Of a DNA stretch of 64,000 nt, positions 37,263-46,052 are shown piece by piece. Source of the stretch: Caldilineaceae bacterium (lineage in GTDB: Bacteria; Chloroflexota; Anaerolineae; Caldilineales; Caldilineaceae); the NCBI GenBank assembly GCA_022842065.1, contig JALHQH010000065.1, forward strand, positions 1-64,000, written 5' to 3'. Position numbers and translations under genes: made by a program. The number at the start of each line of letters is the position of its first letter. Within the stretch, counting starts at the first letter, position 1. The notes beneath the pieces were generated by a model that was not told the DNA's origin, did not search any database, and saw only the letters and a program-made list of their open reading frames with translations.

Positions 37263-37475
37263 ATGATGGAATTAACCAAACTTACAAAAGAAATCAAGCC
37301 GCTCTCTAGAGTGGAAAAGCTACAACTAATTGAAGCAATCTCAAATATGCTGCTTGAAGAGGAAGGTCCAGAAAAATATCTGGACCCTGCCGTCACCTAT
37401 GGGCTGTTTACACCTTTAGATCAAGAAAAGGCAGCCTTACAGCTTCAACAATTTCTCGCTCTACAGCCGCGTTGA
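37263..37475 (+). CDS. Small helical protein, antitoxin-like
   Basis: A 70-residue protein, MMELTKLTKEIKPLSRVEKL then QLIEAISNMLLEEEGPEKYL. It is helical and acidic, of the kind often seen in front of small retropepsin-like or toxin genes. It ends 2 nt before the broken aspartyl-protease gene, so the pair was once one operon. ATG 37263 is preferred over 37224 because the segment before is not conserved-looking. Confidence 0.6.
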   Translation: MMELTKLTKEIKPLSRVEKLQLIEAISNMLLEEEGPEKYLDPAVTYGLFTPLDQEKAALQLQQFLALQPR

Positions 37476-37477
37476 CT

Positions 37478-37865
37478 ATGCCGCGTTTTGCTTACACAGC
37501 ACATCCACAATTTCCGGTAGGGATGCCGCTGATTGAACTCCAACTCTCACACGCATCGTACACCATCGTTGCGCCAGCATTGGTTGATTCTGCCTTTTGA
37601 TCTTGGTTTGCAATTGGGGTTGCATTGGGAAAGACAAACTTTTCCGCTGGATTTAGGTGGAACACTCACCGGCGCACAAGCTTACGCCGTGTTGCTGCGG
37701 GTTGAACTGGTACCATTTCTACCAACAGACCTGGCCTTTGCCTGGGTTTCTCAACCAATGCGTGAAGTACGTCTACTCTTAGGCCAAGTCAATTTCTTTC
37801 AGCGTTTTGATGTTCATTTCTATGGCGCACAACAGATTTTTGAGATTGAGCTGCACTCCTCTTAG
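37478..37865 (+). pseudogene. Retropepsin-like aspartyl protease gene, frameshifted at the active site
   Basis: Frame 1 (37478-37600) encodes 40 residues ending in APALVDSAF and a stop. A second frame reads on from about 37592 as ILPFDLGLQLGLHW and continues with LGGTLTGAQAYAVLLRVELV and LLGQVNFFQRFDVHFYGAQQ to 37865. Together they match a single-domain aspartyl protease family in which ALVDSGA...NVLPFDLG is continuous. Here the sequence jumps from VDS directly to LPFDLG in another frame, so about seven codons, including the Gly of the D-S-G motif, have gone, with a frame change. The protein cannot be active as written unless a sequencing error is responsible. Confidence 0.8.
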
Positions 37866-38131
37866 TTCTCCTACGCAAAAAGTATAGTGGCTCACATTCT
37901 ATCCAAAACCGGCAAGTTGCGGTCATGTCGCCTCTGTGGCGGACTGCAGCACGCCGGCTTTTTCATTTGCCCCCCATACCCACTTGGTAACGCCCCGTCC
38001 CTAACTGGTAACGCTTTGGTAACGCCCACCCCACAAAATAGCCTCATGCACAACAAAATAACCGCGGTGCCCCAAGGTCATGCGCTGATCTCGGCCGTCA
38101 CCAGCGCTGCCTGATCCGAAAGGAACGCCCA
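37866..38131. other. Gene-free interval
   Basis: Nothing protein-like is supported. Short CGCCGGC and GGTAACGC direct repeats (GTAACGCCCCG, GGTAACGCTTTGGTAACGCCC near 37990-38025) are present. Promoter of the following small gene pair is expected here. Confidence 0.35.
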
Positions 38132-38329
38132 ATGGAAAAGCCAACCCGCTATGACAATGGCCAATTGACCGGCCAGCACTATACCTATCTCCTGCGCATC
38201 TGGCGTGCGGATGCTAACCATCCCTGGCGCTTTACCCTACGCCGCGTCGGCGGCGAGGAGACGCAATACTTTCCCAGTCTCACGGCATTTGTCACCATGC
38301 TGTGGGAACAGTTGAACAAAGGACGCTAA
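38132..38329 (+). CDS. Small conserved hypothetical protein
   Basis: A 65-residue protein, HYTYLLRIWRADANHPWRFT then LRRVGGEETQYFPSLTAFVT. The pattern YLLRIWR..PWR..L......F..L..L is one I recall from short Chloroflexota proteins, often beside other genes of unrelated kinds. It ends 1 nt before the next start codon (TAACATG), so it is probably cotranscribed with the large secreted protein. Function unknown. Confidence 0.62.
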   Translation: MEKPTRYDNGQLTGQHYTYLLRIWRADANHPWRFTLRRVGGEETQYFPSLTAFVTMLWEQLNKGR

Positions 38330-38330
38330 C

Positions 38331-41300
38331 ATGAACAGGCTACTACAACTACTTTTGACCGTTACCCTACTTTTGCTCACCAGCATGGGCAACGGTAGGC
38401 TTGCGCAAGCAGCCGGCGTTACCACGACCGGCGATGACCCCCTGGTGCAAAGTGAAGTGTTGGATCGCGGCAGCAACAGCTTTTTTGTCACCAGCGAACC
38501 CTTTTGCAGCAGCCCGCGCGATCCAAACAACAGCCAACCTTTTCCCTATGAACCGCGGAATTGTCCGGACGATCCGCTCCGACCGGGGGTTAATCCGGTA
38601 GAGATGGCCACCTTTCCGCAGATCTACAAGCAGAAAGAGGCCAACAGCACCGGGCCGGATTTCACTTACGGCAACCGCCTGGAAGAGCGGGTTGATCAGA
38701 ATCAGGCCGCAACCAGTCGTCGCCACCTGGACAGTATCGCCGTTGATCTGACCGGCCAGGGCTTTGACAGCTTTGTCTCGGCTTGGGAAGGGCCCAATCA
38801 GAGCATCAAGGTCTATGTCACGCAGGCCGTCTCGTTAACGCTGCAGGAGAGCCGCTTTACGATCGATGGGCCACTGGTTCCTGGTGCAGCCGGGGATGAA
38901 AATGGACAAATTCGTTTGGCCGCCGGGGACATGACCGGTGACGGGGCCGAAGAGTTTGCCGTGGCCTGGCAGGGCGCGGATGGGTTAATTCACACCAATA
39001 TCTATGCGAATCGCGGCACAAACCTGCCCCAATTGCTGGCCAGCGTTGCCGATGAAGGGTTGCCGATCAGCCCGGCCCTCTATGCCCAATTTGCGGTGAC
39101 CTTGGGCGATTTTGACGGTGACCAGCAGGCAGAGTTAGCCTTAATCGCAACGCGGCAAGATCTGGCCGACATTGGGCCGGGGCAGTGGAATCTCTATTTG
39201 CGGGTCTATGATTTCGTCAACAACACCCTTGTCCCCAAAGCGGGCGGCTTAATCTTTAACGGGCCGGCCGAACCAAGTGGGACAGGGTTGGCCAATCTCA
39301 ACCTGGCGCTGACCAGTGGCGATTTTGATCAAGACGGCAAAGCTGAACTAGCACTGGTGGCCGGGGCGCGGCGCAGTGCGCCAAGTTTTGACCCAGGGGG
39401 CGACGATCTCTTTGTCCTGCTGCTGCGCTTGGGCGATGATCCCAACACGCCGACCGTCGATGGGCTGGAGCGGGTGGTCAATTCAACCATGACGGCGCTC
39501 GACATCCTGGTGCCGAGCCATAACTCGCCCATTAACCTCGCCGCGGCGGATCTGAATCAGGATGGGCGTAGTGACTTGGTCTTGGCAGTGGGGACGGACC
39601 TCCTACTTTTTAGTGTGGATGACCAGTTACAGGCCACCCAGCAGTTGCGCCACGACACGATGACGAATGGTTTACCAGGGGTGCAGCAAGAGACAGCAAA
39701 GCTTGGCTACCGCTTTCTGGGGGTACGCCAGGTGAGTGCCAACCGGGTAGAAATTGCGGTAGCGGCACCGACCATCTTCCCCGAAAGTGGCAGCATGCGC
39801 CAAACGCTGAATCTGGTGGTCTACATTGCGAGCAGTAATTTACAGAGCGTAACGCTGGTGGCCAAAGCACTCGGCACAAATGAAATTACGACCAATGGTG
39901 GTGACTATCGCACCTTTGCCCTGGCGGTGGGTGGACCAAGCCATCTGCAACTGGGCAGCTATACCAAACGCGGCACCGTGACCCAAGTGGGCCAACCGCT
40001 GGTCATTGTCAAAGCGCCGCCTACCCACTACGACATCTTTGGCGAAGAGAGTTTTGATGTCAGCGACTGTTTCACCGAAGATGTGCGGCTGGCCTGTGGT
40101 GGGCTGAACAACAAATTCACCGCCACCTTTACCAAGGGCAGCCAACAGCAGCGCAGCATCAGCACCCAGCTCAACAGCGACTGGGCAATTGCCGAGAGCC
40201 TGAGCGGCAACCTGAGTGCGATTGGGATCTCCCTGGAAACCAGCATGAACCGCAAGTATGGCGAAGGCTTTGAAAAGGTTGAAGGGCAGACCGCCACTTA
40301 CACCGATGTCACTGAGGATTACGTCTGGCAAGATGACCGCATTCTGGCAAGTATTGTCGACTACGATGTCTACGAATTTGAGGTGTTGGCAAATGGGGCG
40401 TTGGTTGGCCATGTGCTGGTCGTCCGCCCCCGCGGCACGCCACAACTGACCTGGTTCTCAGCCAAAGATTGGACCGGTTACGCCTATATTCCTGATTCGC
40501 AGCCGGCCAACATTCTCTCTTATGCCGAAACGGTGGAGGAGATCCGCACGGGTGGTGGTTTTGCCGAAGCGATCATGCCGCTGACCAATTTGCAAGCGCA
40601 GACAATTAGCTGGGATACCAGCTTTGGGCAGACGCGCAGCATCACCTATCAGGAGGATGTTGAGCAGGGGACGACCAAGAGTCGCACGCTGGAGCTGGAG
40701 GTGGGGGCCAAGTTGGGTGGGGCCAAGGATTTTGGCAAAGCGAGTGCGGGGCTGGAGATTGGGGTGCAAAATAGCTATAACAAAGCCGAACTTTCCACGC
40801 AGAAGGTCAACCTGGGCGAGTGGTTTGGGGTCAAAATCGTCTACGGCAATGTCAACGCGCAGATTGCTGATGCCAACTACCGCATCACCCCTTATCTCTA
40901 CTGGGCGCAGAATGGGGCGATTGTGATGGATTACGCCGTGCAACCGGAGCTAAGCCGCCCTGGGTTCCCGGCTGGCTGGTGGGAGAGCAACTATGGTCAA
41001 CAAGCCGATCCAGCCTTTCTACTCCCTTGGCGCAATGAGCGCGAGCGGTTGGGCTATGCGACGCCGGACTACAAGCTCAACCTGACCAAGGATATCATCT
41101 TCGATCCACCGAATGCCCAGGCCGGCGAAGTGGTCACCATCACTGCACGCATTAACAACTACAGCCTGCGTGCGACCGACAGCCCCGTCAACGTGCGTTT
41201 CTACCAGGGCGATCCGGATGCGGGCGGCACGCCGCTGGTTGGGGTCAACGGCGAGACGGATGTCACCATCAACGGCAATCTAGCCGCTCGCGGCAGTGCC

Positions 41301-41747
41301 ATCGTCCGCCTGGCCTGGCGCATTCCGGAAGGGCAGCGCTTCCCCCGCATCTACGCCGTGATCGACCCAGCGGGGACCATTGCGGAAGTACACGAGAATA
41401 ACAACAAGGCGTACGCCATTCTCGGGGCCTATGATGGTTCCGGCCCGCCGCTGGCCGGCTTCAACCCGAACCAGGGCAGCAACACCGCTGGGCTTACCGT
41501 GCGCTTTAGTAACACTTCCAGCGGCGAATTTACTAGCATTGAGTGGGATTTTGGCGATGGCAGCAAGAGTACAGAGCGCAACCCCACGCACACCTATGCC
41601 ACAGCCGGTGAATATCTGGTCACTTTGCGGTTAACCGGCGGGGTTGACGGCAGCAGCGACCTGACGCAGCAGCGGGTACGAGTGGGCATGGGGAGCGATG
41701 GTGGGTCGAGTAGTTATCAGCTTTATTTGCCGGTGATCGTGCGGTAA
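38331..41747 (+). CDS. Large secreted protein: FG-GAP-like repeats, CARDB, PKD, YLPVIVR tail
   Basis: A 1138-residue secreted protein. Signal peptide: residues 1-27 (LLQLLLTVTLLLLTSMGN). Residues about 195-420 have four D-x-(D/T)-G-D-type loops (AGDMTGDGAEEFAVAW, LGDFDGDQQAELALIA, SGDFDQDGKAELALVA, AADLNQDGRSDLVLAV). A large central part (about 430-910) resembles no family I know. Residues 914-1030 form a CARDB domain (NVRFYQGDPDAGG, ENNNKA), 1040-1122 a PKD domain (SIEWDFGDGSKSTERNPTHT), and the C-terminus is SSYQLYLPVIVR. It follows the 65-residue gene by 1 nt. The domain set suggests a cell-surface adhesive or structural protein. Confidence 0.87.
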   Translation: MNRLLQLLLTVTLLLLTSMGNGRLAQAAGVTTTGDDPLVQSEVLDRGSNSFFVTSEPFCSSPRDPNNSQPFPYEPRNCPDDPLRPGVNPVEMATFPQIYKQKEANSTGPDFTYGNRLEERVDQNQAATSRRHLDSIAVDLTGQGFDSFVSAWEGPNQSIKVYVTQAVSLTLQESRFTIDGPLVPGAAGDENGQIRLAAGDMTGDGAEEFAVAWQGADGLIHTNIYANRGTNLPQLLASVADEGLPISPALYAQFAVTLGDFDGDQQAELALIATRQDLADIGPGQWNLYLRVYDFVNNTLVPKAGGLIFNGPAEPSGTGLANLNLALTSGDFDQDGKAELALVAGARRSAPSFDPGGDDLFVLLLRLGDDPNTPTVDGLERVVNSTMTALDILVPSHNSPINLAAADLNQDGRSDLVLAVGTDLLLFSVDDQLQATQQLRHDTMTNGLPGVQQETAKLGYRFLGVRQVSANRVEIAVAAPTIFPESGSMRQTLNLVVYIASSNLQSVTLVAKALGTNEITTNGGDYRTFALAVGGPSHLQLGSYTKRGTVTQVGQPLVIVKAPPTHYDIFGEESFDVSDCFTEDVRLACGGLNNKFTATFTKGSQQQRSISTQLNSDWAIAESLSGNLSAIGISLETSMNRKYGEGFEKVEGQTATYTDVTEDYVWQDDRILASIVDYDVYEFEVLANGALVGHVLVVRPRGTPQLTWFSAKDWTGYAYIPDSQPANILSYAETVEEIRTGGGFAEAIMPLTNLQAQTISWDTSFGQTRSITYQEDVEQGTTKSRTLELEVGAKLGGAKDFGKASAGLEIGVQNSYNKAELSTQKVNLGEWFGVKIVYGNVNAQIADANYRITPYLYWAQNGAIVMDYAVQPELSRPGFPAGWWESNYGQQADPAFLLPWRNERERLGYATPDYKLNLTKDIIFDPPNAQAGEVVTITARINNYSLRATDSPVNVRFYQGDPDAGGTPLVGVNGETDVTINGNLAARGSAIVRLAWRIPEGQRFPRIYAVIDPAGTIAEVHENNNKAYAILGAYDGSGPPLAGFNPNQGSNTAGLTVRFSNTSSGEFTSIEWDFGDGSKSTERNPTHTYATAGEYLVTLRLTGGVDGSSDLTQQRVRVGMGSDGGSSSYQLYLPVIVR

Positions 41748-41756
41748 TCAATGGTT

Positions 41757-41800
41757 AATGGTGTAACGGTTAATGCTTAATGGTTAACTGTTACACCATT
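41757..41800. terminator. Hairpin after the large secreted protein gene
   Basis: AATGGTGTAAC (41757-41767) pairs with GTTACACCATT (41790-41800), starting 9 nt after the stop. No T-tract is present, so this is a stem-loop 3' end rather than a classical terminator. Confidence 0.6.
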
Positions 41801-41819
41801 GCGCAGGCCAGTGATTTTG

Positions 41820-42239
41820 TTAAGCAGCAGCGGCCGCATAATGAAGCACTTGACGGGTTAGGCTGGAGGCAGCATTTACTGTTTCTGGCGCTAGACGCAT
41901 TTCATCTTCCAGTACAAAATGTGCATAGGCCCAACTGAAAGCATCATGCAGCGGCACGGCAGTCAAGCCGGCTTGAGGGACATCAAACAATTCAGTAGCC
42001 ATCAGCAGCTTTAGTCCCCAAATCACCGACGGATAAGTCTTGTGAAAATTATAGCTGATCCACGCAAATGGGTGCTCGGCAGCAACCCGATAATCAACCA
42101 TCAGATCGGGAATATACGAATCGCGGTAGCCCAGACTCGGATCATGCTTATTTGTTTTGGGTTCAACAGGATTGGACGCGACCGCTTCTAACATTCCAGG
42201 TTCTTGAAACAAAAACTTCAGTTGTCTTCTCATTATCAT
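41820..42239 (-). CDS. Hypothetical protein, AT-richer than neighbours
   Basis: A 139-residue soluble protein with several aromatic and His-containing patches (FAWISYNFHKTYPSVIWGLK, HDAFSWAYAHFVLEDEMRLA). I do not recognise it. Base composition is lower in GC than the adjacent secreted protein gene and YaeQ, and it lies 34 nt after the 42274-42756 gene on the same strand, so the two may be a two-gene cassette of foreign origin. The ribosome site is weak. Confidence 0.5.
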   Translation of the reverse strand: MIMRRQLKFLFQEPGMLEAVASNPVEPKTNKHDPSLGYRDSYIPDLMVDYRVAAEHPFAWISYNFHKTYPSVIWGLKLLMATELFDVPQAGLTAVPLHDAFSWAYAHFVLEDEMRLAPETVNAASSLTRQVLHYAAAAA

Positions 42240-42273
42240 TGTATTTTTACCGACTCAAACAATACGGGTATAT

Positions 42274-42756
42274 TCATGTAGATGGCAAACCAAACCCTTT
42301 TAAGTTTGCTTCTGATGATAAATACCATATCTCAGGTGGAACAGGTTCACGGTAGCCTTTTATTTTTCCACTTTCTTGTGGATGAAAGTTATAGAAAAAT
42401 TTGACACCTTGTCGCCATTTCACGACCACAGCGATTAACTGATGGCTGCCAAGCAGCATAATGTACAGATGTTTATAATAAATCAATGTATCATCTGGGC
42501 TTGTATGATCACGGATCACAATTTCCGGCGCAGACAAAATGGCAGGGATTTGATCTAATTCGCTGACAAATGCATAAAAATCCTTTGCCTCCAATGAGTC
42601 AGTCGCATAGGCAAGCCCATCAGCCGTGATATAAATCTGCTCGTCTCTTACATCAACGACAATATATTCAACATGCTGCACCCGCGCTCGGCCTCTATTA
42701 TCAAGAATTGTGATATACTCCTCTGCCGGCTTAGGTTGACGCACCATATCATGCAC
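42274..42756 (-). CDS. Hypothetical protein, possible BECR/DUF4258-like RNase fold
   Basis: A 160-residue protein. The region about 75-135 (IVIRDHTSPDDTLIYYKHLY, then LIAVVVKWRQGVKFFYNFHP) is a run of beta strands after a helix with a terminal F-x-x-H-P, which recalls BECR-fold RNases of toxin systems (PBECR-type, DUF4258). The N-terminal part (VEYIVVDVRDEQIYITADGL) is unassigned. Toxin function is only a suggestion. It is paired in tandem with the 41820-42239 gene. Confidence 0.5.
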   Translation of the reverse strand: MHDMVRQPKPAEEYITILDNRGRARVQHVEYIVVDVRDEQIYITADGLAYATDSLEAKDFYAFVSELDQIPAILSAPEIVIRDHTSPDDTLIYYKHLYIMLLGSHQLIAVVVKWRQGVKFFYNFHPQESGKIKGYREPVPPEIWYLSSEANLKGFGLPST

Positions 42757-43016
42757 TCGCTATATCAATTCGGATTACTGTGCTTGATTTTACTAGGTTT
42801 TTCGACAATTGTATAGTGGCAAGATGGCAATAAAGCGGCGCGGCTAATCACCTTTGCCCAGTAAGAGACTGCACAAAGGGTTTATCCGCCGATCAGCAGA
42901 TCCGCGCAACGATGGCAACCAATGGTAAAATGTAGCAGGGAACGAAAAGAGCGCTTGCCAGCGCGATTGTACCTGATTCTTCAATTAATTGCAACCATTT
43001 TGGAAAGCGCATGCTC

Positions 43017-43562
43017 ATGGCCCTCAGTGCGACCATCTATAATTTGACAATTGAACTGGCCGACATCGACCGCGGCGTTTACGAAGCATTCGAACTGCGC
43101 GTGGCGCGCCAACCCTCCGAAGCGGCCCCCTATATGCTCATGCGCATTCTCGCCTATTGCCTGGAATATACAGAGGGCATCGAGTTGACGCAGGGCGTGG
43201 CCGCCGGCGATGAACCGGCCGTCTATATCCGCGATCTTACTGGCCAACCGACGGCCTGGATCGAGGTAGGGTTGCCCGATCCGGAGCGGCTCCACCGCGG
43301 CAGTAAACGCGCTGGCCGCGCCGCGGTCTATACTCACCGCGATGTCACCCAACTGTTGAGCCAACTGGCGGCCAAGAAGATCCATCAGGCCGATCAAATC
43401 CCAATTTACGCTCTCGAACGGCGCTTTGTCGATGATGTTGCCAACCAGATCGACCGGCGCAGCACCATCGCCGTCTCCGTGACCGACCGCGAACTCTATG
43501 TCACCATTGGTGACCGCACCTTTAACACCACGATCGTCGAACACCACATTGCCGCCGGCTAA
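43017..43562 (+). CDS. yaeQ: YaeQ family protein
   Basis: A 181-residue YaeQ protein. MALSATIYNLTIELADIDRG, FELRVARQPSEAAPYMLMRI and LAYCLEYTEGIELTQGVAAG follow the family exactly (ATIYK..L.I.D.DR..Y....L..A.HPSET..RMM.RLLAF). WIEVGLPDPERLHRGSKRAG is the conserved nuclease-like D...G.P...R..KAS segment. YaeQ has a PD-(D/E)XK-like fold and is of unclear function (an old link with RfaH suppression). ATG 43017 is preferred over 43011, because GGAAAG is 9 nt before it and the family starts with MAL. Confidence 0.9.
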   Translation: MALSATIYNLTIELADIDRGVYEAFELRVARQPSEAAPYMLMRILAYCLEYTEGIELTQGVAAGDEPAVYIRDLTGQPTAWIEVGLPDPERLHRGSKRAGRAAVYTHRDVTQLLSQLAAKKIHQADQIPIYALERRFVDDVANQIDRRSTIAVSVTDRELYVTIGDRTFNTTIVEHHIAAG

Positions 43563-43640
43563 GGCCACCCCTCCGTACGGACAAAATTCACACAGTCCAA
43601 GCTAGTTACCACGACAACGTTAAATTAAATGATGGCCGGT

Positions 43641-43861
43641 GTAGAGACGCAGATGTAGGTGGCGCAGGTGGGCGTACCTGAAGCCGCATCACCTACATCC
43701 GCGCTACCTACATCCGCGCTACCTGCATCTGCGCTACCTGCATCTGCGCTACCTGCATCCGCGCTACCTGCATCCGCGCTACCTGCATCCGCGCTACCTG
43801 CATCCGCGCTACCTGCATCCGCGCTACCTGCATCCGCGCTACCTGCATCCGCGTCTCTACA
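43641..43861. repeat. 15-bp tandem repeat inside a palindrome
   Basis: About ten to eleven tandem copies of a 15-bp unit (CTGCATCCGCGCTAC with CTACATC and TCTGC variants) run from about 43694 to 43859. They are bracketed by a 21-bp inverted repeat, TGTAGAGACGCAGATGTAGGT at 43641 against its near-inverse ending at 43861 (two mismatches). The plus frame translates as ASALP repeats, but that ORF has no ribosome site and is probably not a gene. It is a variable-number tandem repeat within a large stem. Confidence 0.92.
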
Positions 43862-43941
43862 CTCACTACCAACCTAATACAACATTGTCATATTACATCA
43901 GTAGGAAAAAACTGCTTATTGACAACTACAAAGAATCATGT

Positions 43942-43983
43942 AAAATGAATCTAAATTCAACAAAGTGAATATTGATTCATTTT
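43942..43983. promoter_or_regulatory. Candidate TetR operator
   Basis: AAAATGAATC (43942-43951) is matched by GATTCATTTT (43974-43983), with nested TGAATCTAAATTCA and TGAATATTGATTCA between. It lies 31 nt before the TetR gene start in an AT-rich stretch. The operator is presumably bound by the TetR protein, controlling itself and the P450 gene. Confidence 0.75.
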
Positions 43984-44013
43984 ACTGATTTAAGATTCAT
44001 CAAATAACGACTC

Positions 44014-44697
44014 ATGAAAAGCAAATTTCAAAACCAAGTCATCGAAGCGCGGCGCGCCCAAATCCTAGAAGCGGCGATTGCCGTCATTGCCGAGCAGGGT
44101 TTCCAACATACCAGCATCAAACAGATTGCCGCCAGGGCAGAGGTGGCCGATGGCACCATCTATAACTACTTCAAAAATAAAGATGATATTCTGACCGCCA
44201 TCATTGCGCATATCACCGAGGCGGAAACACGCGAGCTACACTTTGCCGAAGCAGAACAGGTCAGTTTTGCTGACTTTATGCACGAGTATGTCGCCCATCG
44301 CCTGACGGAACTCAATGAAAGTTATCCCGTGCTCAAGGTCGTGCTCACAGAGACATTAGCCAACCCCGCCTTGGGCCGGCAGGTTTATGATCAGGTCTAT
44401 GCCCCTGGCTTTGCGGTTGCCGATCGTTATCTGCAACCGTTGGTGGCCGACGGGTCACTCCCCAATGTTGATGCGGCGCTTTTAAGTCGCCTGTTGGCGG
44501 CACCGTTGTTGGGGCTGTTGCTGTTACGCATGTTGGGCGATGAACATGTCGCCCAACATTGGCACGCCTATGGGGAAGTACTTGGTGAGCAGATGACAAA
44601 GATGTTCAATCCACCAGCAGTGGCAGCAGCAGTCCCTGCTGGCGACGGTCAGCAAACGCCAGGCAAGAAGCGTAAGAAAAAGGAGAAAAAATCATGA
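44014..44697 (+). CDS. TetR-family transcriptional regulator
   Basis: A 227-residue regulator. The HTH (AAIAVIAEQGFQHTSIKQIA, ARAEVADGTIYNYFKNKDDI) is the canonical TetR type, with a ligand-binding helical half after residue 60 (LIAHITEAETREL..). A basic/Gly tail (QTPGKKRKKKEKKS) ends it. It overlaps the P450 gene by 4 nt, so the two are cotranscribed and the regulator probably controls its own operon from the palindrome at 43942-43983. Confidence 0.92.
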   Translation: MKSKFQNQVIEARRAQILEAAIAVIAEQGFQHTSIKQIAARAEVADGTIYNYFKNKDDILTAIIAHITEAETRELHFAEAEQVSFADFMHEYVAHRLTELNESYPVLKVVLTETLANPALGRQVYDQVYAPGFAVADRYLQPLVADGSLPNVDAALLSRLLAAPLLGLLLLRMLGDEHVAQHWHAYGEVLGEQMTKMFNPPAVAAAVPAGDGQQTPGKKRKKKEKKS

Positions 44698-45968
44698 TCG
44701 AGCGTCCAACGCTGACGACAAAACCCGTTACTGCGCCAACCGTTACGGCCAGCGGGAGGGCGACCGAGCGGCAATTACCGCTCAAGATGTACACCCATGA
44801 CTTTGCACAGCACACCCATGCGCACTTTGCCCACTTGCGGCAGACGGCACCGGTAACCATGGCGCAGTTGACGCGCCGGCAGCCGGTTTATCTGATCAGT
44901 CGCTATGGGGATGCCGCGGCTGCACTCAAAGATGAACGGATCAGCAAGAATCCCAAAACGGTCAGTGGCAGCGGCCAAGTCATGCCGTGGATGCCCAAAG
45001 CCTTTGCGCCCCTCATGCACAATATGCTCAACCTGGATGATCCCGACCATCGCCGGCTGCGCAATCTGGTGCATAAAGCGTTCTCGCCGCGCATGATCAT
45101 GGGGCTGGCCGGACGGATTGAGACCATCGCCCATGCGCTGCTAGACAAAGCGTTGGCACAGGGTCGGGTTGACCTGATTGAAAGCTTTGCCATGCCCTTG
45201 CCGGTCACCGTCATCGCCGAGCTGATCGGGATCCCGGAAAAAGACCGGCTGCGTTTCCGCCGCTGGACGCAGCGCATTGTCGCCAATCCAACGGGGTTGA
45301 ACCTGGTGGGCATCCTCCCCGCCATCTGGCAATTTATGCGCTATATTCGGCAATTGGCCGCCCAGCGCCGGGCCGATCCCCAGGATGATCTGCTCACCGC
45401 GCTGATCCAGGCCGAAGAGGAAGGGAGCCAATTTTCCGAGGATGAATTGCTCGGCATGGTTTTCTTGTTACTGGTGGCCGGCCACGAGACGACGGTGAAT
45501 CTGATCGGCAATGGCACCTTTGCGCTGCTCAACCACCCGGATCAACTTGATTTATTGCGCCGCAATCCCGATCTGGCGGAGAGCGCAGTCGAAGAGTTGT
45601 TGCGCTATGACAGCCCAGTGATGACCGCCGAGATGGGTTTTGCGCGTGAGGAGATGAGCTTGCATGGCGTGACGATTCCCAAGGGGGCAACCGTCTTACC
45701 TGTGTTGCTTTCCGCCAATCGGGATGAAACGGTCTTTCCGCATGCGGATCAACTGGATCTAACGCGCAATCCTAACCGCCATCTCGCCTTTGGGCAGGGG
45801 ATCCATTACTGTCTGGGCTCCCCCCTGGCGCGATTGGAGGGGAAGATTGCCTTCAACACGTTGCTGGCGCGTGCACCTGGGTTGCGCTTGGCAGTCGCAC
45901 CGGCGCGGGTTGAGTACCAAAACATTATGATTTTACATGGCTTGAAAGCCTTACCCGTTACCCTATAG
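44694..45968 (+). CDS. Cytochrome P450 (bacterial class I, CYP107-like)
   Basis: A 424-residue haem-thiolate monooxygenase. The I-helix is LLVAGHETTVNLI (A262-G-H-E-T266), the K-helix ExxR is in VEELLRYDSPV, and the haem loop is FGQGIHYCLGSPLARLEG with C373 as ligand. There is no membrane anchor, as expected of a soluble bacterial P450 that uses a ferredoxin partner, none of which is encoded nearby. The substrate is unknown; coupling with a TetR regulator is typical of xenobiotic- or fatty-acid-responsive P450s. A long palindrome follows 24 nt after the stop. Confidence 0.94.
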   Translation: MIERPTLTTKPVTAPTVTASGRATERQLPLKMYTHDFAQHTHAHFAHLRQTAPVTMAQLTRRQPVYLISRYGDAAAALKDERISKNPKTVSGSGQVMPWMPKAFAPLMHNMLNLDDPDHRRLRNLVHKAFSPRMIMGLAGRIETIAHALLDKALAQGRVDLIESFAMPLPVTVIAELIGIPEKDRLRFRRWTQRIVANPTGLNLVGILPAIWQFMRYIRQLAAQRRADPQDDLLTALIQAEEEGSQFSEDELLGMVFLLLVAGHETTVNLIGNGTFALLNHPDQLDLLRRNPDLAESAVEELLRYDSPVMTAEMGFAREEMSLHGVTIPKGATVLPVLLSANRDETVFPHADQLDLTRNPNRHLAFGQGIHYCLGSPLARLEGKIAFNTLLARAPGLRLAVAPARVEYQNIMILHGLKALPVTL

Positions 45969-45992
45969 CAACCCTGTCACCACCATTTATGG

Positions 45993-46052
45993 CTGGTATT
46001 GTTGTGTAAACTCAGGCGCAATGCTGCGCCTGAGTTTACACAACAATACCAG
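45993..46052. repeat. Perfect 28-bp palindrome, 4-nt loop
   Basis: Arms 45993-46020 and 46025-46052 (CTGGTATTGTTGTGTAAACT...) are perfect complements with loop ATGC. It follows the P450 stop by 24 nt and is succeeded by A-rich rather than T-rich sequence on the plus strand. It may serve as the operon 3' end. Confidence 0.95.

Noticed and set aside
37887..38114. A small gene before 38132
   Set aside because: It has no ribosome site, mixed composition and no recognisable pattern.
43659..43877. A 72-residue ASALP-repeat protein
   Set aside because: It is a translation of a 15-bp tandem array without a ribosome site or any non-repetitive domain.
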